From assembly GCF_000717275.1 (NCBI RefSeq), contig NZ_JNYV01000007.1, positions 1 through 64,000 of the forward strand: DNA of 64,000 bases, given 5' to 3'. The notes under the pieces were generated by a model that had not been told where the DNA came from, did no database searches, and saw only the letters and a program-made list of their open reading frames with translations. This document shows, in pieces, positions 1 through 7,108 of the stretch (positions within the stretch are counted from its first letter, which is position 1; each line of letters starts with the position of its first letter). The position numbers and the translations under genes are program-made. Source of the stretch: Kitasatospora arboriphila (GTDB lineage: Bacteria; Actinomycetota; Actinomycetes; Mycobacteriales; Mycobacteriaceae).

Positions 1-1
1 G

Positions 2-541
2 CGGTCGGACAAATCACTGGCGGTGTTCGCCAACCACACGGCCGACGTCCTGTACTTTGCTCGGGCCAAACGCACTGCCCAGCAGGGTCAGCGGTTGGCG
101 TTGTCCGCCAAAGACCGAGGATGTACCAGTCCGGGTTGTCGTAATCCGATCTCCTGGACTGAGATTCATCACACCAATGCCTGGGCCGATGGCGGCTTGA
201 CTGACATCGACGTGCTCGCGCCCGCGTGTCCGCCTCACCACGCGATGATTGGGCCTGGCGAGGATCAATGGCAGACGGTCATGGTCACCGACGGCCCCGA
301 CGCTGGCCGAGTGGCCTGGATCCCGCCGGTCTACATCGACCCCGACCAACACCCACGAATCAACCGCGCTCACCACACCGACCACACCATCGAGGCGGCA
401 TGGCAGCACATCGTCGCCGAACGCCATGCGGCTCTCGACGACCGCGAAGAACGCATGCAGCTCCAGCAACACAACCGGGCCGAGTTGATGGTGAACCCAG
501 ACAGTGACGACACGGGTGACAGCGACGATTCACCGAATTGA
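2..541 (+). CDS. HNH endonuclease signature protein, DUF222/13E12 family (C-terminal part)
   Basis: The gene enters from the left edge already in frame, so only about the last 179 codons are present. The visible part carries a classic HNH core: a CTSPGC motif, then the EIHHTNAWADGG stretch, then CPPHH. This matches the C-terminal nuclease module of the DUF222/13E12 proteins that occur in many copies in mycolic-acid actinobacteria and are often linked to repetitive or mobile DNA. The tail after the HNH core is charged and low in complexity. The N-terminal DUF222 domain would lie outside the window, so family membership rests on the HNH portion alone. Whether the protein cuts DNA in the cell is not established for this family. 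It converges on the asparaginase gene with a 64-base gap. Confidence 0.85.
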   Translation, partial: RSDKSLAVFANHTADVLYFARAKRTAQQGQRLALSAKDRGCTSPGCRNPISWTEIHHTNAWADGGLTDIDVLAPACPPHHAMIGPGEDQWQTVMVTDGPDAGRVAWIPPVYIDPDQHPRINRAHHTDHTIEAAWQHIVAERHAALDDREERMQLQQHNRAELMVNPDSDDTGDSDDSPN

Positions 542-605
542 TCCGAGTAGTAAGCGGCCCAAGCGCACATAAGGCGTCGGCGCGCGAGCTCCGGGGGCCA
601 GACGT

Positions 606-1538
606 CTACTCGGCGGTGAAAAACGCCGCGACATCGGCGTGCCCGGCGCCACCGGCGAGCAACGCCTGCAAGGCAATCCGCGCCTGAGGCCCCCGCAACC
701 ACGGCGAGATGATCGCGCCACGGGCGGCCAGGTCCACAGCGCCACCGCCGCCGCCATATGTCGCAACGATCTCTCCCCGAGGAACCCGAGAACACACGAC
801 CACCACAACGCCGCGAGCGATGACGTCGGCCACCGCATCCACCACCCGCGGGTGCGTGTTACCGGAACCCGTGGCAACCAACACAATTCCCGTCGCGCCA
901 GCGTCCGCGCACCAGCTGACCATCGAGGGGTCGACGCCGGGATACAACATCACGATGTCCACCCGCGTGCCGGCGATGGGAGTCGGCGTGAGCAGAGGCC
1001 GGGGGAGATCGGCGCGCACGGTGGCAAAAGGTACATCGGCGGCACTGTCGAACTTGGCGGTGCCACGAGTCGGTACCAGCGTGCCACCCATCGCGATGAG
1101 AACCCCGCGGCTGCGAGACAAGGGATCGACCGCCGCAGCGATGGCAGCAGACAGGTTCGCGGGACCATCGGCGTCAGGTGAATCCGCGGGACGCTGGGCC
1201 CCGGTCATGATCACCGGCCGGGGATCGGCGTGCATCAGATCGATGAGCATCGCCGTCTCCTCCATGGTGTCGGTGCCGTGGGTCAGCACCACGCCCGTCA
1301 CCGATGGATCCTCGAGCTCGGCCACTACCGCCGACCGCACCGCGTCGAGGTCCTCCGGCAACAGAGACGAGGAATCGAGGTGGAGCACCTCGCGGGCCCG
1401 AAGCTCGACGCCGGCTTCGGCACTGCCCGCCACCAGCTCTTCAGCGGCCAGCGCCGGACGCGCGCCATCGGCAAATCGGCGACTGGCGATGGTGCCACCA
1501 GTGGTGAGAATCGACACCAGAGGTTGTGTTCTGACCAC
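606..1538 (-). CDS. ansA: L-asparaginase (type I/II family)
   Basis: This enzyme hydrolyses L-asparagine to aspartate and ammonia. Both asparaginase threonine motifs are present: TTGGTIAS near the N-terminus with the nucleophilic Thr, and THGTDTMEETA with the Thr-Asp pair. The product is about 310 residues, normal for the family, and has no obvious signal peptide, so it is probably cytoplasmic. The open frame extends upstream to 1649, but family similarity begins at the GTG at 1538, immediately before RTQPLVSILTTGG, so I place the start there. It diverges from the lipoprotein gene at 1686. The same neighbour relation (ansA next to lspA) is known in M. tuberculosis. No strong ribosome-binding site precedes the chosen start. 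Confidence 0.88.
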   Translation of the reverse strand: MVRTQPLVSILTTGGTIASRRFADGARPALAAEELVAGSAEAGVELRAREVLHLDSSSLLPEDLDAVRSAVVAELEDPSVTGVVLTHGTDTMEETAMLIDLMHADPRPVIMTGAQRPADSPDADGPANLSAAIAAAVDPLSRSRGVLIAMGGTLVPTRGTAKFDSAADVPFATVRADLPRPLLTPTPIAGTRVDIVMLYPGVDPSMVSWCADAGATGIVLVATGSGNTHPRVVDAVADVIARGVVVVVCSRVPRGEIVATYGGGGGAVDLAARGAIISPWLRGPQARIALQALLAGGAGHADVAAFFTAE

Positions 1539-1560
1539 GCCGCCAGCTTCGACGGCTAAA

Positions 1561-1598
1561 CCGCTATGCGTCAACTCGACATGTTTTTGGCATAGTGG
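1561..1598. promoter_or_regulatory. Imperfect inverted repeat in a divergent promoter region
   Basis: Nine-base arms, CCGCTATGC and GCATAGTGG, match at 8 of 9 positions and are separated by 20 bases. The repeat lies between the divergent starts of ansA and the lipoprotein gene, a natural place for a shared operator. Arm length is modest, so this could be chance. Confidence 0.25.
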
Positions 1599-1685
1599 GG
1601 CAGGACCGACGGCCCAAGCGGCCGACCGACTAGTTCTCACTGCCTCCATTTCGGTGGTAGCGGTGACAATGAGTAAGGACGGATT

Positions 1686-2228
1686 TTGAAGCTTCGCAAG
1701 TTCGTGACCGCCGGCGTCGCACTATGCGCCTTTGTTTCCATCGCTGCCTGTTCAGATGACGGCGGTAGCAGTGACCCCACCACCACCACGACCACCACCA
1801 CCTCGGATGCCGGGCCAAGCGGCTCCACCGCCCCAGGCGGCGACGGCGTCCTCACCGACCCCAAGAAGCCGCCGACGGCCGCCGCGCTCAACGACATGCT
1901 GGTGACCGCACTCGACCCCAACATCCCGAATACCGAGAAGACCGAACTCGTCGAGGGATCGGATGCGGATCCGGAGATCTTCGACAAGCTGATCGCGGGT
2001 ATGAAGGCCAACCCCGACGTCACCTACGAGATCGTCGCCCCCGTGCGTCCCGCCGGAGCCAACCAGGCCAAGGCCAACGTCAAGATCAACTTCCCCGACC
2101 AGCCGCAGACGCAGGTCGAGGCGCTGATCGCCTATAACGAAGGACGCTGGAAGCTGTCGAAGACGACGGTGTGCCTGCTGCTCAGCGGAGCCAACGAGAA
2201 GAGCCCGATGTGCCCAGCAACTAGCTGA
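1686..2228 (+). CDS. Secreted lipoprotein, low-molecular-weight antigen Mtb12-like
   Basis: The 180-residue product starts with a basic N-terminus, a hydrophobic stretch and the lipobox SIAAC, with the modified Cys at about residue 22. A Thr-rich linker follows, then a conserved C-terminal domain of about 110 residues. That domain (MLVTALDPNIPN..., then a KANVKINF stretch and a WKLSKTTVCLLL segment with two Cys) resembles the Mtb12 antigen C-terminal fold of mycolata. No enzymatic role is known for that family; it is exported and surface associated. Translation is predicted from TTG at 1686, supported by an AAGGA Shine-Dalgarno just upstream. A strong terminator follows directly at 2248. The export pathway inferred here would use the signal peptidase II encoded nearby. 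Confidence 0.75.
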   Translation: MKLRKFVTAGVALCAFVSIAACSDDGGSSDPTTTTTTTTSDAGPSGSTAPGGDGVLTDPKKPPTAAALNDMLVTALDPNIPNTEKTELVEGSDADPEIFDKLIAGMKANPDVTYEIVAPVRPAGANQAKANVKINFPDQPQTQVEALIAYNEGRWKLSKTTVCLLLSGANEKSPMCPATS

Positions 2229-2247
2229 CACCCACATCAGAACCAGA

Positions 2248-2285
2248 AGCGCCGCAGACGACATGTCGTCTGCGGCGCTTTTTTG
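2248..2285. terminator. Strong intrinsic terminator, usable from both sides
   Basis: A perfect inverted repeat with 16-base arms (AGCGCCGCAGACGACA and its complement) occupies 2248-2279 and is followed by a run of six T at 2279-2284. It sits between the end of the plus-strand lipoprotein gene and the end of the minus-strand lipoprotein gene, so it can end transcription from both directions; the U-tail favours the plus strand. Confidence 0.9.
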
Positions 2286-2293
2286 TGTCGACG

Positions 2294-3277
2294 TCAGTTG
2301 ACCGGCGACCACGCCGAATCGAAGCCGAGCAGCTGACTGAACGGTTGTGCTCCCTCGGCACCGACGAGGGTCCGGCCACCAGAGATCTTCAGCTGGCCCG
2401 AAATCGGAACGCCCCTGGCCAAATCGATGACCACTGAACCGGCCCCCGTCATCGAGTAGGCGTCGATGGTCAACACCCCACCGTCGGGGAGCCGAAACGC
2501 AGAGTCGGTGGGCGACTCGTCGATGCTGTAGTCGATGGTCAGCCGCTCGCCCTCGCGGGCGGTGAGAGTGGCGGTGATCGTCTGACGCACCGTCGCCCCG
2601 GCGTTCACCGTCCGAACGGCCTGCCAGCGCGCCCCGACCCCGATCGGCTCGGTCGGCAGGGTCACAGACCGCTGCAGCGTAGCGACCAGCGCTTCTTCGA
2701 CGGCCTGACGGGCACTGTCGTCGGCTTTCTCGGTCGGCAGTATTCGCAGCGAGATGGGCGCCACGCCGGGCCCGATGCTCATGCCCGCGCGCGAGCCGTT
2801 CTGGGCCTCGAGCGCCTGGTCCAGGGCAGTGTCGGGGGAACCTGCATCTCCGATCCGGAGATCGATGTCGGTTGCGTCCGTGCAGTTGACCCTGACCGTC
2901 ATCGGCAGATCGACCGTGGTCGCGCCCGAGTCGGCATCCTGCTGCCCGGGCGCAGAAGCAAACGTGGACGTGGTGACCAACTTCGCCGACTGCGCGGTCC
3001 CGCGATCGAATCCCGCGACCGGCACCGACCTGGGCTCGGCGCCGTTCGTCTCCACCGTGACCTTCGCCGGAGGCACCGGCAAGAGCGCCGCAGAGCTGGA
3101 ACCCGCCGTCGAATCGGTGGCGCACCCCGACGGCGGCGGAGGCGGCGGTTCGTCATCGGAACCGCAACCGGCGAGCCCGATCGCCACAACCGTCACCGCG
3201 GAGATCACAACCGGCGTGCTGAGCAGACGGGACGACAGGGGGCCGGAGGTGGCGCGGGCCAGAGCTGGATGGGACAC
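2294..3277 (-). CDS. Putative secreted lipoprotein of unknown function
   Basis: I do not recognise a named family with certainty. The product is about 327 residues from a GTG at 3277. It begins with a short hydrophilic segment, a hydrophobic signal stretch and the lipobox IGLAGC followed by GSDDE and a polyproline run, which indicates a lipid-anchored exported protein. The remainder is soluble, beta-rich looking sequence with repeated [10 protein letters not shown] and [10 protein letters not shown] type strands, and one Cys in the RVNCTD stretch. A much longer upstream open frame (to 4108) lies antisense to lspA and is not coding. The gene diverges from lspA, with only 39 bases between the two predicted start codons. 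Its placement beside the lipoprotein signal peptidase gene is suggestive but not proof of a functional link. Confidence 0.7.
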   Translation of the reverse strand: MSHPALARATSGPLSSRLLSTPVVISAVTVVAIGLAGCGSDDEPPPPPPSGCATDSTAGSSSAALLPVPPAKVTVETNGAEPRSVPVAGFDRGTAQSAKLVTTSTFASAPGQQDADSGATTVDLPMTVRVNCTDATDIDLRIGDAGSPDTALDQALEAQNGSRAGMSIGPGVAPISLRILPTEKADDSARQAVEEALVATLQRSVTLPTEPIGVGARWQAVRTVNAGATVRQTITATLTAREGERLTIDYSIDESPTDSAFRLPDGGVLTIDAYSMTGAGSVVIDLARGVPISGQLKISGGRTLVGAEGAQPFSQLLGFDSAWSPVN

Positions 3278-3316
3278 GGCAGCCAGCGTATCGACCGGGT
3301 CGTGGATGATGGACAG

Positions 3317-4042
3317 GTGACAAGCGAGAAAGGGTCCAGACCGTCGAGCGAACCCCGGCCGTCGAACGAGCCCACGCCATCCCCGGCGGACAACCCGGCC
3401 GACAGCACGTCGGGCAACCCGGCCGACAGCACGTCGGGCAACCCGGCCGACAGCACGTCGGGCAACCCCACCCGTCCCAGGATGTGGTTGATCCTCTTGG
3501 TCGTGGCGGTCACCGTGCTGGTCGCCGACCTGATCACCAAAATCGTCGCGGTCGCCCTGATCGAACCCGGCGACCCGGTGGAGATCATCGGCGACACCGT
3601 CACCTTCAAACTCGTACGGAACAGTGGCGCGGCATTCTCGATGGCCACCGGCTATACGTGGATCCTCACGCTGATCGCGCTCGCCGTGGTCGCGGGCATC
3701 ATCCGCTACAGCCATCGGCTCGGCTCGATCTGGTGGGCGCTCGGTCTCGGTCTTGTGCTCGGCGGTGCTCTCGGTAACCTGATCGACCGCATCTTCCGGG
3801 CCCCAGGCCCGCTGCGCGGCCATGTGGTCGACTTCATGTCGGTGGGCTGGTGGCCCGTGTTCAACGTCGCCGACTCCGCGGTGGTGTGCGGCGCGATCGG
3901 TCTGGTGGTGCTCACCCTGTTCGGATTCGAGTTCGACGGAACGCGTTCGGGTGGAGCGAAAGACGCCGACGACCCTGCCCACTCCGACTCGGACACCGCG
4001 ACCGGCTCGGCGCAGAGCGACCGTCAGGCACCCGATGCGTGA
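3317..4042 (+). CDS. lspA: Lipoprotein signal peptidase (signal peptidase II)
   Basis: This membrane aspartyl protease removes the signal peptide from prolipoproteins after lipid is attached to the Cys. Four transmembrane segments are visible. Family motifs are present: [18 protein letters not shown] with the first catalytic Asp (about residue 157) and FNVADS with the second (about residue 186). The product is about 241 residues from GTG 3317, longer than typical enzymes because of a hydrophilic Ser/Pro-rich N-terminal extension of about 55 residues that contains three exact copies of NPADSTSG. The C-terminus also has an acidic, disordered-looking tail. The start could lie upstream at 3269, but that would overlap the divergent lipoprotein gene. 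The next gene overlaps the stop by 8 bases, so the two are probably cotranscribed. Confidence 0.93.
   Translation: MTSEKGSRPSSEPRPSNEPTPSPADNPADSTSGNPADSTSGNPADSTSGNPTRPRMWLILLVVAVTVLVADLITKIVAVALIEPGDPVEIIGDTVTFKLVRNSGAAFSMATGYTWILTLIALAVVAGIIRYSHRLGSIWWALGLGLVLGGALGNLIDRIFRAPGPLRGHVVDFMSVGWWPVFNVADSAVVCGAIGLVVLTLFGFEFDGTRSGGAKDADDPAHSDSDTATGSAQSDRQAPDA
3392..3463 (+). repeat. Three perfect 24-bp tandem repeats inside lspA
   Basis: Three identical 24-base units at 3392-3415, 3416-3439 and 3440-3463 encode NPADSTSG three times, and a further partial unit follows. The unit length is a multiple of three, so gain or loss of a copy would keep the frame. The copies are identical at every base, which suggests recent duplication and possible copy-number variation between strains. 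Confidence 0.95.
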
Positions 4043-4961
4043 ATCACGGTCTATGCCGATCCCGGACGGAATCGACGGAATGCGCACCGACGCAGGCGTT
4101 GCCCGCATGCTCGGATTGTCGAGGACGGTGGCGGCTCAGCTCGCCGACGACGGGGACATCAGTGTCGACGGTTCACCGGTCGGCAAGTCCCACAAGCTTG
4201 TCGGCGGTCAATGGCTCGAGGTGCTGTTACCGGCACCGGCCCGCGTGCTCACCATCGAGGCCCAGCCGGTCGAGGGCATGGAGATCATCTATTCCGACGA
4301 CGACATCGTGGTGGTCGACAAACCGGTCGGCGTCGCGGCACACGCGTCGGTCGGATGGACCGGACCCACGGTGATCGGCGGATTGGCCGCTGCCGGATTC
4401 CGGATCTCCACCTCGGGGTCGCACGAACGGCAGGGCATCGTGCACCGCCTCGATGTCGGGACTTCCGGGGTGATGGTCGTCGCCACGTCGGAACGGGCCT
4501 ACACACTGCTTAAGAGGGCTTTCAAGCAGCGAACTGTAGACAAGCGCTATCACGCTGTGGTGCAAGGTCATCCGGATCCACCCACCGGCACCATCGACGC
4601 CCCGATCGGTCGCAGTCGCGGCAATGACTGGAAGTTCACGGTGTCCGCGGCGGGCAAGCCCAGCATCACCCACTACGACACCATCGAGATGTTCCGCGCG
4701 GCAAGCCTTCTCGACGTTCATCTGGAAACGGGGAGGACGCACCAGATCAGAGTGCACTTCTCGGCTCTCCATCATCCGTGCTGCGGCGACCTCACCTACG
4801 GTGCCGATCCGGTACTGGCCAAACGGCTGGGGCTGGAGCGCCAATGGCTACACGCCCGCGCACTGTCGTTCGCCCACCCCTCCGACGGTCGTCTGGTGGA
4901 GTTCACCAGCCCATACCCCGACGACTTGCAGCATGCGCTTGATGAATTGCGTGCCGGCTAG
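4035..4961 (+). CDS. RluD-family pseudouridine synthase
   Basis: The product isomerises uridine to pseudouridine in structured RNA, most likely large-subunit rRNA. It is about 308 residues from ATG 4035, with an N-terminal S4-like RNA-binding region ([25 protein letters not shown] and the following VDG turn) and the catalytic domain carrying [12 protein letters not shown], whose Asp is the catalytic residue. The RTHQIRVH motif near the C-terminal third is also typical. The start overlaps the lspA stop by 8 bases, and the lspA-rluD pairing is common in bacteria. In M. tuberculosis the equivalent neighbour of lspA is Rv1540. The exact target uridines cannot be read from sequence, so I give no RluD symbol. 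Confidence 0.9.
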   Translation: MRESRSMPIPDGIDGMRTDAGVARMLGLSRTVAAQLADDGDISVDGSPVGKSHKLVGGQWLEVLLPAPARVLTIEAQPVEGMEIIYSDDDIVVVDKPVGVAAHASVGWTGPTVIGGLAAAGFRISTSGSHERQGIVHRLDVGTSGVMVVATSERAYTLLKRAFKQRTVDKRYHAVVQGHPDPPTGTIDAPIGRSRGNDWKFTVSAAGKPSITHYDTIEMFRAASLLDVHLETGRTHQIRVHFSALHHPCCGDLTYGADPVLAKRLGLERQWLHARALSFAHPSDGRLVEFTSPYPDDLQHALDELRAG

Positions 4962-4964
4962 CAG

Positions 4965-5642
4965 GTGAAGGTCGCAGCTCGCACCACCGTCGTGGCGGTC
5001 GCCGTCCTGGTGTTCGTCATCGGCGGGCTCTATGTGGTCGGGCGGCTCAACCCTGCGCCGACCGCCCCCGTCACCACCGACATCCTCGGTCCGGAGAACG
5101 GCGAACAGGTGTCGGACTACATCGCCCGGGCCACGCGTTCGCTCGAGGGGACGACCTCGCCGGACTCGTCACGCTGGGCCCTGGTGTCGTTGTCGGCGCC
5201 GGTGAGTGTCGGTGCAGCATGGGATCTGGTCGGTTCCAGGCCGCGGGTCATGCTGTCGCAGAACATCTTCAACGTGTCGATCGATCGCGTGCAGACGCCC
5301 ACCGTGGTGGTGCCGACCGGCAACACCAGCGAGTCGTTCGCCGCGTCGGCGGTGGTGGGCGCACAGGCCGTGATGAGTCGGAGGCCCGGTACGCCGAGGG
5401 CCGAGCAGGTGAACGAGGTCGCGGCCCGACGACTACAGGCGAGCTGTTCATGCCTGATCGGAATCGTCGTGCGGTCAGATGTCGGGCAACTCCGATCGAT
5501 CGCCGGGGAATTGGGTGTCCGCGCGGTCCAGGCGCTGCCACCTGATGCGCTCGCAGGCTTGTTCACCGTCATCCCGCTGCTGCCCTCGGCCACCACGGTG
5601 GTCGGTCCGGGGCCCGACGATGGCGAGGTCCCGGCCACCTAG
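4965..5642 (+). CDS. Unknown protein with one N-terminal membrane anchor
   Basis: I do not recognise this 225-residue protein. It starts at GTG 4965, three bases after the pseudouridine synthase stop, and so is very likely in the same transcript. Residues 8-27 form one hydrophobic segment with no lipobox, consistent with a signal anchor; the rest should lie outside the membrane. The soluble part has a WALVSLSAPVSVGAAWDLVG stretch and a CSC pair near residue 148 that could form or bind something through thiols. The next gene is a Ser/Thr kinase that lacks a large extracytoplasmic domain, so a role as a partner or regulator of that kinase is possible, but this is only inference from position. 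Confidence 0.7.
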   Translation: MKVAARTTVVAVAVLVFVIGGLYVVGRLNPAPTAPVTTDILGPENGEQVSDYIARATRSLEGTTSPDSSRWALVSLSAPVSVGAAWDLVGSRPRVMLSQNIFNVSIDRVQTPTVVVPTGNTSESFAASAVVGAQAVMSRRPGTPRAEQVNEVAARRLQASCSCLIGIVVRSDVGQLRSIAGELGVRAVQALPPDALAGLFTVIPLLPSATTVVGPGPDDGEVPAT

Positions 5643-5704
5643 GTCGTTATATGGTGTCTTCCGAAGACGGCCCTCCCGCGGACGGAGGCCGGTTAGGGGA
5701 GGTC

Positions 5705-6952
5705 ATGTTGCAGCCGGGATCCTGGATAGCGGGGTACCGGGTGGAACGCGCTCTCGGTAGTGGCGGTATGGGCGCCGTCTACCTGGCCAAACACCCCGAG
5801 CTTCCCCGCAGCGATGCCATCAAGGTTCTCGGCGAACAGGTCGGCGCCGACGAACAGTTCCGCAAGCGCTTCTTGCGCGAGGCCGAGGTCGCGGCCGGAC
5901 TGGACCATCCCAACATCGTCACCATCTACAACCGCGGCCGCAACGACGGCATGCTGTGGATCGCGATGCAGTACGTTCCCGGCACCGACTGCGCGCAGGA
6001 ACTGCATCGGGCGCAGGAAAAGGCCGGTTCGGACGTCGGTCTGCCCCCTGAGCGCGTGGTGCGGATCGCCGGTGAGATCGCCAGAGGACTCGACTACGCG
6101 CATCGCAAGGGTCTGCTGCACAGGGACATCAAACCGGCCAACATCCTCCTCTCGGAGGTGGAGAGCGACGAATACGGTGACGGGATCGAGCGCCGATACT
6201 CGCTCCAGGGTGACGAGCAGCGCGTGCTGCTCACGGACTTCGGTGTGGCAAAGGCGGCAAACGAAACCGAGTCGCTGACCGTGGTGGGCACCGTCCTCGC
6301 GACACTGTCGTACGCGTCACCCGAACAACTCAAGGGCCAGCCCGTCGATCCGCGCACCGACCAGTACTCGCTGGCCGCCACCGTCTTTCATCTGATGGCA
6401 GGTCGAGTGCCCTTCCGTGGCGACAGCACAGCGGACGCGATCAGTGGTCATCTGAGCAAGCCGGTCCCCAAGCTCTCGGAACTGGTTCCGTCGGTGCCGC
6501 CTGCCGTGGACTCGGTGATCGCGAAGGCCATGGCCAAGGAAGCCGATGACCGATTCGCGAACTGCCGGCAATTCACCGATGCGTTGCAGTCCGCGTTGCG
6601 GCAGGCACACGGGCCCGTCGGATACCCGGCCCAGGCGGCACACCGACCCATCACCTCCACGCCGCCGCCGATGCCCATCGCACGCCCTGACGCCGGAACG
6701 CCCCCGACCCACCAGCGGTTTGCGCCGTCACCGCCGCCGCAGCATCTTGTCTCCCAGCAGTACGGTCAGGGATTTCAACAGACCCCGGCCCCCACGGCTC
6801 ATGGAAGGTCTGTGCACCCGCAGTCAGGCCAAGGCGCTGCCGGACACAACACCGGTGCGCCGTCGGGTTCCAATGCGGTGATGATCGCGCTGCTCGTGGG
6901 ACTGGTGGTGGTGGCGATCGCGATACTGATCGCCATCCTGCTCGTGGCCTGA
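5705..6952 (+). CDS. Eukaryotic-type Ser/Thr protein kinase with C-terminal membrane anchor
   Basis: The kinase domain spans roughly residues 10-280. It has a glycine-rich loop (LGSGGMG), the ATP-binding Lys in AIKVL (about residue 40), the catalytic HRDIKPAN motif (about 139-145), the DFG metal motif (about 178-180) and an APE-like SPEQ segment, so it looks active. A Pro/Gln-rich linker of about 110 residues follows, then one transmembrane helix at the extreme C-terminus with almost nothing beyond it. Unlike PknB-type kinases it has no external sensor domain. I chose ATG 5705 because an AGGGGAGG Shine-Dalgarno lies just upstream; the frame is open from ATG 5651. It follows the unknown membrane-anchored gene in the same direction. 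Confidence 0.9.
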   Translation: MLQPGSWIAGYRVERALGSGGMGAVYLAKHPELPRSDAIKVLGEQVGADEQFRKRFLREAEVAAGLDHPNIVTIYNRGRNDGMLWIAMQYVPGTDCAQELHRAQEKAGSDVGLPPERVVRIAGEIARGLDYAHRKGLLHRDIKPANILLSEVESDEYGDGIERRYSLQGDEQRVLLTDFGVAKAANETESLTVVGTVLATLSYASPEQLKGQPVDPRTDQYSLAATVFHLMAGRVPFRGDSTADAISGHLSKPVPKLSELVPSVPPAVDSVIAKAMAKEADDRFANCRQFTDALQSALRQAHGPVGYPAQAAHRPITSTPPPMPIARPDAGTPPTHQRFAPSPPPQHLVSQQYGQGFQQTPAPTAHGRSVHPQSGQGAAGHNTGAPSGSNAVMIALLVGLVVVAIAILIAILLVA

Positions 6953-7029
6953 GTTGTCACATCAGCACCATGCGTCACCACTCCGGGAGGCGTCGGACGC
7001 GCCTGCCCGCCGGCGTCGGTACCCCCGCC

Positions 7030-7035
7030 TAGACT
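7030..7035 (+). promoter_or_regulatory. Possible -10 element for dnaE1
   Basis: TAGACT matches the actinobacterial TAnnnT -10 pattern and lies 74 bases before the predicted dnaE1 start, within the 156-base gap after the kinase gene. No convincing -35 element is visible, which is common in high-GC actinobacteria. Confidence 0.3.
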
Positions 7036-7108
7036 GAAGACCTTGCGTCACGGCCCCGTCTCCGGTGGCCGGCGCAGGCGCTCGAGAGTTCGAAATGAGA
7101 GGCGACGC

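Noticed and set aside
1752..3125. 457-codon minus-strand open frame overlapping two lipoprotein genes
   Set aside because: It is Arg/His/Gly-rich composition typical of a shadow frame and overlaps two genes with lipoboxes and a terminator.
3392..3463. Tandem repeats considered as a CRISPR array
   Set aside because: The repeats are directly adjacent with no spacers and keep an open frame inside lspA.
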